Below, one piece after another: positions 19,318 to 28,665 of a stretch of 39,509 bases of DNA. Made by a program: the position numbers and the translations under genes. Location: the NCBI GenBank assembly GCA_947178155.1, contig CAMWXG010000006.1, positions 1 through 39,509 on the forward strand, given 5' to 3'. Within the stretch, counting starts at the first letter, position 1. Every line of letters begins with the position of its first letter. The notes under the pieces were generated by a model. That model made no database searches. It saw only the letters and a program-made list of their open reading frames with translations, and was not told the origin of the DNA. Source of the stretch: an uncultured Lachnoclostridium sp. Lineage in GTDB: Bacteria; Bacillota; Clostridia; Lachnospirales; Lachnospiraceae.

Positions 19318-20709
19318 ATGATAGATATTAAAAAGCCGAAAATAATGTGTGATGCGGTAACTAATAAGGGACACAATGTATTTATTGAAATATGTATAGC
19401 TCTGTTGCTGTTTTTTATCTCCTCTATGGCAATGGGGATTATTCAGGTGCCTGTATTAATGGCATATATGCTTAGCAGCAGGGAATATATTTCAATGCTT
19501 AAAAGTGGAGAGCTTGATTATAGTGTGCTTATGAACATTGTAATTAATCGTCCTGAATGGATTATGATTGTCATATTAATATCTGAAATCTTTCTTATTC
19601 TTATTATGATGTTATATTGCCGCTTCATTGAAAAAAGAAAGATAGGTACAATGGGATTTGTCAAAAAGGATATGGTTTTACAGTATTTAGTGGGAATTTT
19701 GCTTGGGTTTGTAACATTTTCCGTTGCATATCTTTTATGCGTCATCACAGGAAGCGTAAAATGGCAGGGAATATCAGAAAATATTGTGCCAATATATATA
19801 ATAGGTTATTTTTTGGGATATCTTATACAAGGTATGGCAGAGGAAGTTTTATGCAGAGGGTATCTTTTGGTTTCTGTTTCAAAGAGATATAACATCATAT
19901 ATGCTATTGTAGTAAGTTCACTTTTTTTTGCTATACTTCATGGAGCGAATCAGGGGTTGTCTTTATTGGCATTTATTAATCTCTTTTTGTTTGGGGTATT
20001 TGCGGCACTTCTTTTTATTGACTGTGAAAATATATGGATTGTTGGAGCTTTTCATAGTATATGGAATTTTGTTCAGGGTAATATGTATGGTATACAAGTA
20101 AGCGGAACAGGGCTTCAAAATTCTATTTTTGCTACATCTGTCACTGAAGGGCATGAAATTATAAATGGAGGGAGTTTTGGACTGGAAGGCGGTATTAGTG
20201 TAACTATTGTATATGTTGTAGGAATAGGGATGATTCTAATGCATCTTAAGAAAAAAGGATGTATATTAAATTCGGGTGAGCAGGCATTGCAGACAGAGAA
20301 GAACCCTGTAAGCAGTCAAACATCAGGCAGTGTAATTAATAATAATGGCACTGATGATAGTATTGCAGGTAATAACAGCATTAATAATAGTGTATTTAGC
20401 AGTGGAATTGATAATGGCGTTAACAATAGTGCATTTGGTCATGAAATGAATAGCGGCGTTAACAATAGTGCGTTTAACGATGGAATTGATAATGGCATTA
20501 ACAATGATACAAGAAATAGCAATATTCATATTACTGATAAGAGCAATATGAATGTTAATAAAGATAATAGCAGTATGAATACTAACAGCCAGAATAATAA
20601 TATAAAGGTTGAAAATATGTATTCAAGTGAGCCTGTAATTCCAGATGTGAAGCAGAATCAAAATACATCAGGTGGAGAGGTGTTTAATGCTGATTATTTT
20701 AAGGATTAG
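19318..20709 (+). CDS. CPBP-family intramembrane protease with Asn/Ser-rich C-terminal tail
   Basis: Multi-TM; EEVLCRGYLL, FAILHGANQG, FHSIWNFVQGN; then low-complexity tail. Confidence 0.9.
   Translation: MIDIKKPKIMCDAVTNKGHNVFIEICIALLLFFISSMAMGIIQVPVLMAYMLSSREYISMLKSGELDYSVLMNIVINRPEWIMIVILISEIFLILIMMLYCRFIEKRKIGTMGFVKKDMVLQYLVGILLGFVTFSVAYLLCVITGSVKWQGISENIVPIYIIGYFLGYLIQGMAEEVLCRGYLLVSVSKRYNIIYAIVVSSLFFAILHGANQGLSLLAFINLFLFGVFAALLFIDCENIWIVGAFHSIWNFVQGNMYGIQVSGTGLQNSIFATSVTEGHEIINGGSFGLEGGISVTIVYVVGIGMILMHLKKKGCILNSGEQALQTEKNPVSSQTSGSVINNNGTDDSIAGNNSINNSVFSSGIDNGVNNSAFGHEMNSGVNNSAFNDGIDNGINNDTRNSNIHITDKSNMNVNKDNSSMNTNSQNNNIKVENMYSSEPVIPDVKQNQNTSGGEVFNADYFKD
20380..20496 (+). repeat. 3 x 39-bp in-frame tandem repeat in the CPBP protease tail
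   Basis: INNSVFSSGIDNG / VNNSAFGHEMNSG / VNNSAFNDGIDNG, partial fourth unit. Confidence 0.85.
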
Positions 20710-20822
20710 TATAAATGATTTTATGTCGTAATTAGGTTACTTGTCATAGAGTGAAAGGCAATCTAATTAGTAATAGAAAATTAATAACAGCATAAAAAAT
20801 TTTAATAAATGGTTTGAAGCTG

Positions 20823-20851
20823 TTGAATAAATGATTGCAATTTGTTATTAT
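20823..20851 (+). promoter_or_regulatory. Putative sigma-A promoter
   Basis: TTGAAT-17 bp-TATTAT. Confidence 0.45.
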
Positions 20852-20857
20852 ATATAA

Positions 20858-20949
20858 AAGGAAACAACCATCCAAAAAGTGGTTTGACCTGTATATGAGT
20901 AGAAAAACCATCCTGATACCTGCCAAAGTTTCAAGGGTGGTTTTTTCTA
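20858..20949 (+). ncRNA. Candidate small RNA / attenuator-like leader ending in an intrinsic terminator
   Basis: Downstream of 20823 promoter; complementary segments AACCATCC (20866), GTGGTTT (20879), AAAAACCATCCT (20903), AGGGTGGTTTTTT (20934); no ORF. Confidence 0.45.
20901..20948 (+). terminator. Intrinsic terminator
   Basis: AAAAACCATCCT...AGGGTGGTTTTTTCT, 12-bp stem (one G.U) followed by T-run. Confidence 0.75.
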
Positions 20950-21016
20950 TGTGGCACTAATGACTAATTTTGTGAAAAAAATTCATTACGGAACTTATTC
21001 TTTTTGAAATTTCTTC

Positions 21017-21045
21017 TTGCATTTATATACTTTTTTTGGTAGAAT
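21017..21045 (+). promoter_or_regulatory. Putative rpmB promoter
   Basis: TTGCAT-17 bp-TAGAAT. Confidence 0.5.
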
Positions 21046-21114
21046 AGCTTTGTTGTGCAAATATATCTAATAAGATATTAGAAATAATGGATTAAAGGTA
21101 AGGAGGTGCTTACA

Positions 21115-21300
21115 ATGGCAAAATGTGCAGTTTGTGGAAAGAGCGTTCATTTCGGGAATAGAGTGAGCCATTCACATAGAAGAAGTAACAGAATGTGGAA
21201 ACCAAATATTAAATCTGTAAGAGTTAAGGTGAACGGTGGTACAAAGAAAATGTCAGTATGTACAGGCTGTTTGCGTTCAGGAGCTGTAGAGCGCGCATAA
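21115..21300 (+). CDS. rpmB: 50S ribosomal protein L28
   Basis: MAKCAVCGKSVHFGNRVSHSHRRSNRMWKPNIKSVRV; RBS aaggaggtg; ATG 21115. Confidence 0.97.
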   Translation: MAKCAVCGKSVHFGNRVSHSHRRSNRMWKPNIKSVRVKVNGGTKKMSVCTGCLRSGAVERA

Positions 21301-21403
21301 GAGCGGAAGTATTTTCACTAACACATGAAAATATCATGTTTGGAAGTGTGATTATTATTACTTAAGAGCGGCTGTGAATATAGCTATTAATAGTAACTAT
21401 AGG

Positions 21404-21445
21404 GAGGCTGTTGCACTATAATATCAGTGCAGCAGCCTCTTAATT
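21404..21445 (+). terminator. rpmB intrinsic terminator
   Basis: GAGGCTGTTGCACT-ataatatc-AGTGCAGCAGCCTC then TTAATTT. Confidence 0.8.
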
Positions 21446-21472
21446 TAATAGGAAATTGCTCAAAATGTAGTA

Positions 21473-21628
21473 AGGAATTGTTGAGAAATAAATCTTCACA
21501 TTTTGTTTGCCCAAATTTCCATCTGCTGTGTTGTTGTCAGTCGTCGTAGCCCACTACGACTCCTTCCTCTGCCTTGCAGATGAAAATTTATTCTGTGCAA
21601 AATGCAAAGTTATTTCTTAACAGTTCCT
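21473..21628 (-). repeat. Structured dispersed element, copy 2 (core on - strand)
   Basis: Arms AGGAAyTGTTrAGAAATAA...TTATTTCTTAACAGTTCCT; core (rc) CAAGGCAGAGGAAGGAG-TCGTAG-TGGG-CTACGA-CGACTGACAACAACAC matches 6708-6758. Confidence 0.85.
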
Positions 21629-21633
21629 AAAAA

Positions 21634-21771
21634 TCAGCAACAGAACAGATTATACCCAAGTATTAGGCATAAAAGTATTATTATCACAGCTATTATACCA
21701 TTATCTAAAAAAAGCATTATTGTCATGCCTATAGCAATCCAAAATAGAATAAATCCTATCATTCTACGCAT
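21634..21771 (-). CDS. 45-aa hydrophobic small membrane protein
   Basis: MRRMIGFILFWIAIGMTIMLFLDNGIIAVIIILLCLILGYNLFCC; GGAGG RBS 7 nt before ATG; absent from supplied ORF track because it is short. Confidence 0.75.
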   Translation of the reverse strand: MRRMIGFILFWIAIGMTIMLFLDNGIIAVIIILLCLILGYNLFCC

Positions 21772-21877
21772 AGATAAACCTCCGAATTAATTAGCTTGCT
21801 TTGGAGGAAGCAATAAGTTATACTATAATAATATGATGCAGAGTTTGGATTCTGAACAGTTAAATGGAGGGGATATT

Positions 21878-22240
21878 ATGAAAGGTAAAGTGAGTACAAG
21901 TATGGGAAATATAGTTATAGACCGTGATGTACTGGCAAAATATGCAGGAACGGCAACTATGGAATGTATAGGAATAGTTGGTATGTCGTCAGTAAATATG
22001 AAAGATGGTGTAGCCAAACTTCTAAAAAGAGAAAATGCAGGCAGAGGTGTAAATATATATATTGCTGGTAACAGGCTTAGAGTAGAACTTCATGTGATTG
22101 TTGCATATGGCGTAAGCATACGTGCAGTTGCTCAGAATGTACTTGAGCATGTCAGATATAAGCTTGAAGAATTTGCTTGTATGGAAGTTGATTCTGTCAA
22201 TGTTGTTGTTGAAGGTGTTCGTATCTTAGATGAAGATTAG
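21878..22240 (+). CDS. Asp23/Gls24-family envelope stress protein
   Basis: GNIVIDRDVLAKYAGTATMECIGIVGMSS; ATG 21878 with ggagg; upstream of DAK2/YloV gene as in many Firmicutes. Confidence 0.93.
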   Translation: MKGKVSTSMGNIVIDRDVLAKYAGTATMECIGIVGMSSVNMKDGVAKLLKRENAGRGVNIYIAGNRLRVELHVIVAYGVSIRAVAQNVLEHVRYKLEEFACMEVDSVNVVVEGVRILDED

Positions 22241-22293
22241 TTTATTAAGCTTATTTTTACGTATAACAATTTAAGAATGAGGAGGAACAAAAA

Positions 22294-24027
22294 GTGAGTT
22301 TAAAATCGATAGATGCGGCGATGCTGCAAAAGATGTTTCTGTCTGGCGCCAAGGCATTAGAGGCAAAGAAAGATTATATAAATGAGTTAAATGTATTTCC
22401 AGTGCCAGATGGCGATACAGGAACAAATATGACAATGACTGTTATGGCAGCAGCAAGAGAGGTTAAAAGCCTTGAAAATCCTACTATAGAGCAATTTGGA
22501 AAGTCAGTTTCGAGCGGTTCCCTAAGAGGTGCAAGGGGCAATTCCGGTGTAATTATGTCACAGATATTCCGTGGATTTGTAAAATCCATAAAAGGACTTG
22601 AGGAGCTGGATGTAAATGCTTTGTCAAATGCTATACAACATGCTTCTGATACAGCATATAAAGCGGTTATGAAACCTAAAGAGGGGACTATTCTTACAGT
22701 GGCTCGTGCTGGTGCTGACAGGGCTATAGATATTATAATAAATGATGATATGCAGGATATTATAGAATTTTGTGATGCTGTAGCACAAAGTATGGAGGAT
22801 GCGCTTTTAAAGACTCCTGAGATGCTTCCGGTGTTAAAGCAGGCTGGAGTTGTGGATTCAGGCGGCGAAGGTCTTATGACATTCTTGCGCGGAGCGATAG
22901 ATGCCCTTAAAGGGAAGGTGTCTGATTATACTATAAAATCTGGAAAAGATGTTTCAAAAGCATTAAGTGAAGTTCCAAAGGTTACAATGGCAAGTAATGC
23001 AGATGAAGCTGATATAAAGTTTGGATATTGTACAGAATTTATTATAATGCTTGAACGTGATGAAAATATAGTTGAACAGCAGTTAAAGGAATATCTTCAA
23101 AAAATTGGTGACTGTGTAGTTGTTGTAGCAGATGAAGGAATTGTAAAGGTACATGTACACACTAATGATCCTGGTCTTGCTATTCAAAAAGCACTTTCAT
23201 ATGGTTCACTTACAAGTATGAAGATTGATAATATGCGCGAGGAGCATAATGAAAAAGTTATACGTGACGCTGAAAAATTAGCATTAGGTAATACTGATGA
23301 ACAGAAAGAAAAAGAAGACAATAATAGTGAACAGGAAGAAAAAGAAGATAATAACAATAAGTCGCATAAGCGTGATGGTTTTATAGCCGTAGCTGCAGGC
23401 AAAGGGCTTACCGAAATATTCCATGATCTAAAAGCGGATTATGTAATAGAAGGCGGGCAGACTATGAATCCAAGCACAGATGACATATTAAATGCCATTA
23501 AATCTGTTGACGCTGATAATATTTTCATATTCCCAAATAATGGAAATATAATCCTTGCTGCTAAACAGGCAAAAGAGCTCACAGAGGATAAAAATGTTAT
23601 AGTTATACCATCTAAGAATATACCACAGGGAATAGCAGCTTTAATTAACTATTCAAGTGATAGTTCTGTAGAGGATAATGAGAAAAATATGTCTGCAGAG
23701 ATGCTTAATATAAAGACCGGACAGATAACATATGCAGTACGTGATACAAATATAGATGGCAAGAAGATAAATAAAGGTGATTTTATAGGCCTTACAGATA
23801 AGACAGTGGTTTCTGTTGACAATACTGCCGAGGGAGCAGCTAAGGCACTTGTTGGAGAGCTTATAGATGATGATTCAGAACTTGTAGGTTTATATTATGG
23901 TGCAGATATGACAGAAGCAGACGCAGAGAAGCTTGCTGATGAGATAGTGAATGAATATAAAGGTGTAGAGGTTGAAATACAGTATGGCGGACAGCCTGTA
24001 TATTCATATTTTATATCAGTAGAGTAG
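22294..24027 (+). CDS. DAK2-domain fatty-acid kinase-like protein (FakA/YloV)
   Basis: KDYINELNVFPVPDGDTGTNMTMTV; GSLRGARGNSGVIMSQIFRG; C-terminal DegV-like region; GTG start after aggagg. Confidence 0.93.
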   Translation: MSLKSIDAAMLQKMFLSGAKALEAKKDYINELNVFPVPDGDTGTNMTMTVMAAAREVKSLENPTIEQFGKSVSSGSLRGARGNSGVIMSQIFRGFVKSIKGLEELDVNALSNAIQHASDTAYKAVMKPKEGTILTVARAGADRAIDIIINDDMQDIIEFCDAVAQSMEDALLKTPEMLPVLKQAGVVDSGGEGLMTFLRGAIDALKGKVSDYTIKSGKDVSKALSEVPKVTMASNADEADIKFGYCTEFIIMLERDENIVEQQLKEYLQKIGDCVVVVADEGIVKVHVHTNDPGLAIQKALSYGSLTSMKIDNMREEHNEKVIRDAEKLALGNTDEQKEKEDNNSEQEEKEDNNNKSHKRDGFIAVAAGKGLTEIFHDLKADYVIEGGQTMNPSTDDILNAIKSVDADNIFIFPNNGNIILAAKQAKELTEDKNVIVIPSKNIPQGIAALINYSSDSSVEDNEKNMSAEMLNIKTGQITYAVRDTNIDGKKINKGDFIGLTDKTVVSVDNTAEGAAKALVGELIDDDSELVGLYYGADMTEADAEKLADEIVNEYKGVEVEIQYGGQPVYSYFISVE

Positions 24028-24055
24028 GAGAGATATAGATTGGATTTAGGTTTAT

Positions 24056-26092
24056 ATGAAATTTGGCGATAGTATTAGAGAAATAAAGGGAATTGGCGAG
24101 AAAAGTGAGAAGCTCTTTAATAAACTGGGGATTAGTACAGTAGAGGAGCTTCTCTGCTTTTATCCAAGAGAGTATGATATATTTGGAAGAATTGAACCTG
24201 TACTAAATGCTAAAGAGGGCAGTACAATTATTGTAGAGGTCAGTCCTGCAGAACGCCCAAAGGCAATTAGGCGCGGTGGTTTAAAAATAGTGCAATGCCG
24301 TATGAAAGATGCAGGCGGAACCATTACTGCTGTATGGTTTAACATGACATTTATGATGAAGCTGCTTCATATGGGGACACATTATATACTTCGGGGAAGG
24401 GTTATAAATAGAAATGGCATATTGCAAATGCAGCAGCCAAAGGTTTTATCACAACAGGAATACATTTCTTCAATAGATAGCCTTAGACCAGTATATAGTC
24501 TTACAGCAGGACTTACTAATAATGCGGTGTCAAAGGCGGTCAAAGCTGCTGTTCATGAGGCGGATTTTGAAAGTGACTTTCTTCCTTTAGATATACGTAA
24601 GGAGTATAATCTTATTGGCTTAAAGAAAGCTGTTAAAGCTATTCATTTTCCAAAGGATAAGGAAGAGTGTATGGAAGCTAGAAAACGTCTTGTATTTGAT
24701 GAGTTTTTTCTATTTGCACTTGCAATTAACTATATGAAGAAAAATAAGAATAAGAAGACATCAAACTTTATAATGAAAGAACATAAAGCTGCAGAAAAAC
24801 TTATTGAAGGACTTCCTTATAAACTTACAGAAGGGCAGTTAAATGCATGGCATGATATAGAGAGTGATTTGGCATCAGGAAGTATAATGAACCGTCTTAT
24901 TCAGGGAGATGTAGGTTCAGGTAAGACTATTATTGCAGTGCTCGCACTCTACGTATGTGCAGTAAACGGACATCAGGGTGCTATTATGGTACCTACAGAA
25001 GTGCTTGCAGTACAGCATTATAATTCTTTCAATGATATTTTAAATGGATTTGGAATAAAGACAGGGCTGCTTATTGGCTCAATGACAGCAGCGGAAAAAA
25101 GAAAGGTATACAGCAGAATAGAGAGCGGTGAGCTTGATATAGTGATTGGCACACATGCGCTTATTCAAGAGAAAGTAATTTTTGCAGACCTTGCACTCGT
25201 AGTAACAGATGAGCAGCACAGGTTTGGAGTTCGCCAGAGAGAAGCTGTTTCGGCTAAAGGAAATGAGCCGCATATGCTTGTTATGAGTGCAACTCCAATT
25301 CCGCGGACGCTTGCAATTATATTATATGGAGACCTTGATATTTCAATTATAGATGTTCTTCCAACAGGCAGGCTCCCAATAAAGAATTGTGTTGTCGGGA
25401 CAAATTATCGTTCTCAGGCATATAAATTTATGGAAAAGGAAGTAAAGGCGGGGCATCAGGTATATGTAATATGCCCGATGGTTGAAGAAAGTGAAAATAT
25501 GGAAGCTGAAAATGTTATGGACTATTCAGGGCAGCTTCGCGAAAAATTATCTCCTGATATACATATTGAGTGTCTGCATGGAAAGATGCGTCCTTCTGAT
25601 AAAAATGATATTATGGAACGGTTTGCAAAACATGAAACAGATATACTTGTGTCTACAACTGTAATTGAGGTGGGCATAAATGTGCCAAATGCAACTGTTA
25701 TGATGATTGAAAATGCAGAGCGTTTTGGACTTGCGCAGCTTCATCAGTTAAGAGGAAGAGTAGGAAGAGGAGGCGAGCAGTCATATTGCATATTTATGGC
25801 AGGAAATTCATCAAAAGATATTATGGAGAGACTGAATATACTTGGTGAATCAAACGATGGCTTCTATGTAGCAGAGCAGGATTTAAAGCTTAGAGGGCCA
25901 GGAGATTTTTTTGGTATACGTCAGAGTGGTGAGCTTGACTTTAAACTTGCTGACATATATCAGGATGCAGATATACTAAAAGCTGCAGGAGACGCAGCAA
26001 AACGTTTTACTGATGATGTATTGATTTTATGCAAAAAATATGATAGTTTAAGAAAACATATTTCTTCATATACTGATGAAATTTTTTTATAG
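24056..26092 (+). CDS. recG: ATP-dependent DNA helicase RecG
   Basis: IQGDVGSGKTIIAVLALY; VVTDEQHRFGVRQRE; MSATPIPRTLA; QLRGRVGRGG. Confidence 0.97.
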   Translation: MKFGDSIREIKGIGEKSEKLFNKLGISTVEELLCFYPREYDIFGRIEPVLNAKEGSTIIVEVSPAERPKAIRRGGLKIVQCRMKDAGGTITAVWFNMTFMMKLLHMGTHYILRGRVINRNGILQMQQPKVLSQQEYISSIDSLRPVYSLTAGLTNNAVSKAVKAAVHEADFESDFLPLDIRKEYNLIGLKKAVKAIHFPKDKEECMEARKRLVFDEFFLFALAINYMKKNKNKKTSNFIMKEHKAAEKLIEGLPYKLTEGQLNAWHDIESDLASGSIMNRLIQGDVGSGKTIIAVLALYVCAVNGHQGAIMVPTEVLAVQHYNSFNDILNGFGIKTGLLIGSMTAAEKRKVYSRIESGELDIVIGTHALIQEKVIFADLALVVTDEQHRFGVRQREAVSAKGNEPHMLVMSATPIPRTLAIILYGDLDISIIDVLPTGRLPIKNCVVGTNYRSQAYKFMEKEVKAGHQVYVICPMVEESENMEAENVMDYSGQLREKLSPDIHIECLHGKMRPSDKNDIMERFAKHETDILVSTTVIEVGINVPNATVMMIENAERFGLAQLHQLRGRVGRGGEQSYCIFMAGNSSKDIMERLNILGESNDGFYVAEQDLKLRGPGDFFGIRQSGELDFKLADIYQDADILKAAGDAAKRFTDDVLILCKKYDSLRKHISSYTDEIFL

Positions 26093-26166
26093 TTCTGTTG
26101 ATTTTTTGACATAATAATAGTAAAATGATTGAATGCAGTAGTTTGCTTGTTTTGAAGGGAGTATTT

Positions 26167-28032
26167 ATGGCTGATACATTATATTCAGAGGAGGAGTTAT
26201 TTGAGCTTGGCAGGAAGAATTATGGCAAGCTTGTTTTATATTGTACACGACTTGAGGAAAATGGTTTTTGGGAGCAGGCAGAGAATGTAATGAAGAAGTC
26301 AAGTACAGAAGTACTTGATTTGTATGTACAATCTGTGCTTATGAATCTAGCTGTGCATTGTGGTGAGATTTTAGACAGTCAGCGTGAATTTATGCGTGTA
26401 ATTACTTTAAGCAATCCGCTTGGCATACCTACAGAGGGCAGGATACAAAGAGTAGTATATAATGACAGCAGAAGACTCTATGAGCTTCCGCCAATACTTT
26501 TACAGCTCTGTGGTCTTTATGATAAGCAGAGCAAGGCAGATATGACAGAATATTTTCTTGATGCATTTCTAAATATACTTCTATGTATGGCGTATTTAGA
26601 TACAGGTAAAGATGAGAAAGTAAGTGGATTTATACAAAAATATTATGAAAAAATCAGCAATTTTATTATTGATAGAGATGCAAAGACACTTGCTGAATAT
26701 ATTACAAGAAAGCTTTCTTCAAAAGATATAAAGTGTGATGCAGAATATATTATAAAAGGTAATGTGAAAGTAACAATAACTGCACCAGCACATAAAGTTG
26801 AAACGGATGAAAATAAGGCTAAAAAAATTGAACCAGATGAAATAAAAAATAATAAAACTGCCAAGAAGGGCAGAAGAAAAAACACAAATAAGAATATAAA
26901 TAAAGATACAGCTAAGAAGCAGACAGCAGAGTTTAATAAGGCAGCAGGATTTGCAGAAAAGCAGCAGAAGAAAGCAAAGTCTGAACAGGCCATGGCAGCA
27001 GAAAAAATTAGGAGGCAAGAGCAGGAGAAAAAAGAAGCAGAACAAAGAGAGAAAGAGGAATTAGAAAAGAAAGAAGCAGCAAGGAAAGAGGCAGAGAGAA
27101 AAGAAAAACAGCGAGCAGAGTTTTTTAAAAGGGTTCAGGAAAATGAGGAGCGTATTGCAAGGGAACAATTTCTTGTTGTAAAGGAGCGCATAAAAGAGCG
27201 TGAAAGAGTAGCAAAGGAAGAACATGAAAGACGCATTAAAGCAATTATGGACGAGCTTAATTCTCTTGTAGGATTGTCAGATGTAAAGAAAGAGATACAA
27301 TCTCTTACAAATCTTATAAAGATAAGAAAGCTAAGGGAAAGTATGAATATGCCAGTAATGGACATGTCGTATCATATGGTATTTACAGGAAGTCCGGGAA
27401 CTGGAAAGACTACAGTTGCACGACTTGTAGGTAAGGTATATAAAGAGCTTGGAATACTTACAGATGGTAAGATGATAGAAACTGACCGTTCAGGACTGGT
27501 GGCAGGATATGTTGGACAGACTGCCATAAAAGTACATGATGTAATTGAACAGGCAATAGGTGGTGTGCTTTTTATTGATGAAGCATATTCGCTTGTAAAT
27601 CCTGATGTTCCTAATGATTTTGGCATGGAGGCAGTTGATGCTCTTGTAAAGCTTATGGAAGACCACAGAGATAATCTCGTTATTATAGTTGCAGGATATA
27701 CAGAGGAGATGAAAACATTTCTAAAGAGCAATACAGGACTTATTTCAAGATTTAATAAGTTTATAAGTTTTCCGGATTATACCAACAATGAACTGCTTGA
27801 AATTATGGATGTAATGGCACAAAATGCAGGTCTTACAATAGAGGATGCTGCAAAGGACAAGATTTTAGCGCAGCTTGAAGGTATGAAGGAAGAAGAATGG
27901 GAAGACTTTGGCAATGCCAGAGGAATAAGGAATATGTTTGAAAAAATTATTATGAAACAGGCAGACAGGCTTGTAATGATTGAGGAGCCAGAAAAAGAGC
28001 AGCTTATGACAATTATTGCAGACGATATTTGA
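26167..28032 (+). CDS. CbbX/SpoVK-type AAA ATPase with long charged coiled-coil N-terminal region
   Basis: LVGLSDVKKEIQSLTNLI; TGSPGTGKTTVARLVGKVYKELGIL; GGVLFIDEAYSL; ATG 26167 with aaggga. Confidence 0.9.
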   Translation: MADTLYSEEELFELGRKNYGKLVLYCTRLEENGFWEQAENVMKKSSTEVLDLYVQSVLMNLAVHCGEILDSQREFMRVITLSNPLGIPTEGRIQRVVYNDSRRLYELPPILLQLCGLYDKQSKADMTEYFLDAFLNILLCMAYLDTGKDEKVSGFIQKYYEKISNFIIDRDAKTLAEYITRKLSSKDIKCDAEYIIKGNVKVTITAPAHKVETDENKAKKIEPDEIKNNKTAKKGRRKNTNKNINKDTAKKQTAEFNKAAGFAEKQQKKAKSEQAMAAEKIRRQEQEKKEAEQREKEELEKKEAARKEAERKEKQRAEFFKRVQENEERIAREQFLVVKERIKERERVAKEEHERRIKAIMDELNSLVGLSDVKKEIQSLTNLIKIRKLRESMNMPVMDMSYHMVFTGSPGTGKTTVARLVGKVYKELGILTDGKMIETDRSGLVAGYVGQTAIKVHDVIEQAIGGVLFIDEAYSLVNPDVPNDFGMEAVDALVKLMEDHRDNLVIIVAGYTEEMKTFLKSNTGLISRFNKFISFPDYTNNELLEIMDVMAQNAGLTIEDAAKDKILAQLEGMKEEEWEDFGNARGIRNMFEKIIMKQADRLVMIEEPEKEQLMTIIADDI

Positions 28033-28089
28033 CCGTTGTGAGATAATATGGTAGAATGAAAAGAATAGAAGTATTTAATGAGGTGTATA

Positions 28090-28644
28090 ATGAGAGTTAT
28101 AGCAGGCAAAGCTAAAGGAAGGAAACTTATTACGCCACAGGGAGAGCATACAAGACCTACTTCTGACAGAATTAAAGAAACACTGTTTAATATTATACAA
28201 TCAGATGTATATGACAGCAGATTTCTTGATTTATTCAGTGGAAGCGGAGGCATTGCAATAGAGGCATTGAGCAGGGGGGCAAAAGAGGCTGTACTTGTTG
28301 ACAATAATAGAGAAGCAGCAGCATGTATAAGGGAAAATATTAAGAAGACAAATTTCTCTGATATTGCTAAGTTTATACAGTCAGATGTAAAAATGGCAAT
28401 AAAAAGACTGAGCGTTTCTGGCAGTGGTACATTTGATATAATATTTATGGACCCGCCATATAATAAGGAAATTGAGCGGGAAATAATAGAGATTTTAATA
28501 GATTCTTTGCTTGTAAAGGAAGGAACTCTTATTATTGCAGAAACTTCTATTGATACTGATATATCTTATATATATAATTTATCATGTAAAGAAACAAGGG
28601 TAAAAGAGTATAAGACAAATAGGCATGTATTTTTAAAAATATAG
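28090..28644 (+). CDS. rsmD: 16S rRNA (guanine(966)-N(2))-methyltransferase RsmD
   Basis: MRVIAGKAKGRKL; TRPTSDRIKETLFNII; FLDLFSGSGGIAIEALSRGA; IIFMDPPY. Confidence 0.95.
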   Translation: MRVIAGKAKGRKLITPQGEHTRPTSDRIKETLFNIIQSDVYDSRFLDLFSGSGGIAIEALSRGAKEAVLVDNNREAAACIRENIKKTNFSDIAKFIQSDVKMAIKRLSVSGSGTFDIIFMDPPYNKEIEREIIEILIDSLLVKEGTLIIAETSIDTDISYIYNLSCKETRVKEYKTNRHVFLKI

Positions 28645-28665
28645 GGTACTTTTAGGTGTGATATT

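Noticed and set aside
21602-21790. 62-aa + strand ORF
   Set aside because: Antisense to the 45-aa ORF, which has a strong RBS and membrane-protein composition; the + strand ORF has no RBS.
27777-28304. 175-aa - strand ORF
   Set aside because: Antisense to the well-supported AAA ATPase and rsmD genes; no recognisable domain.
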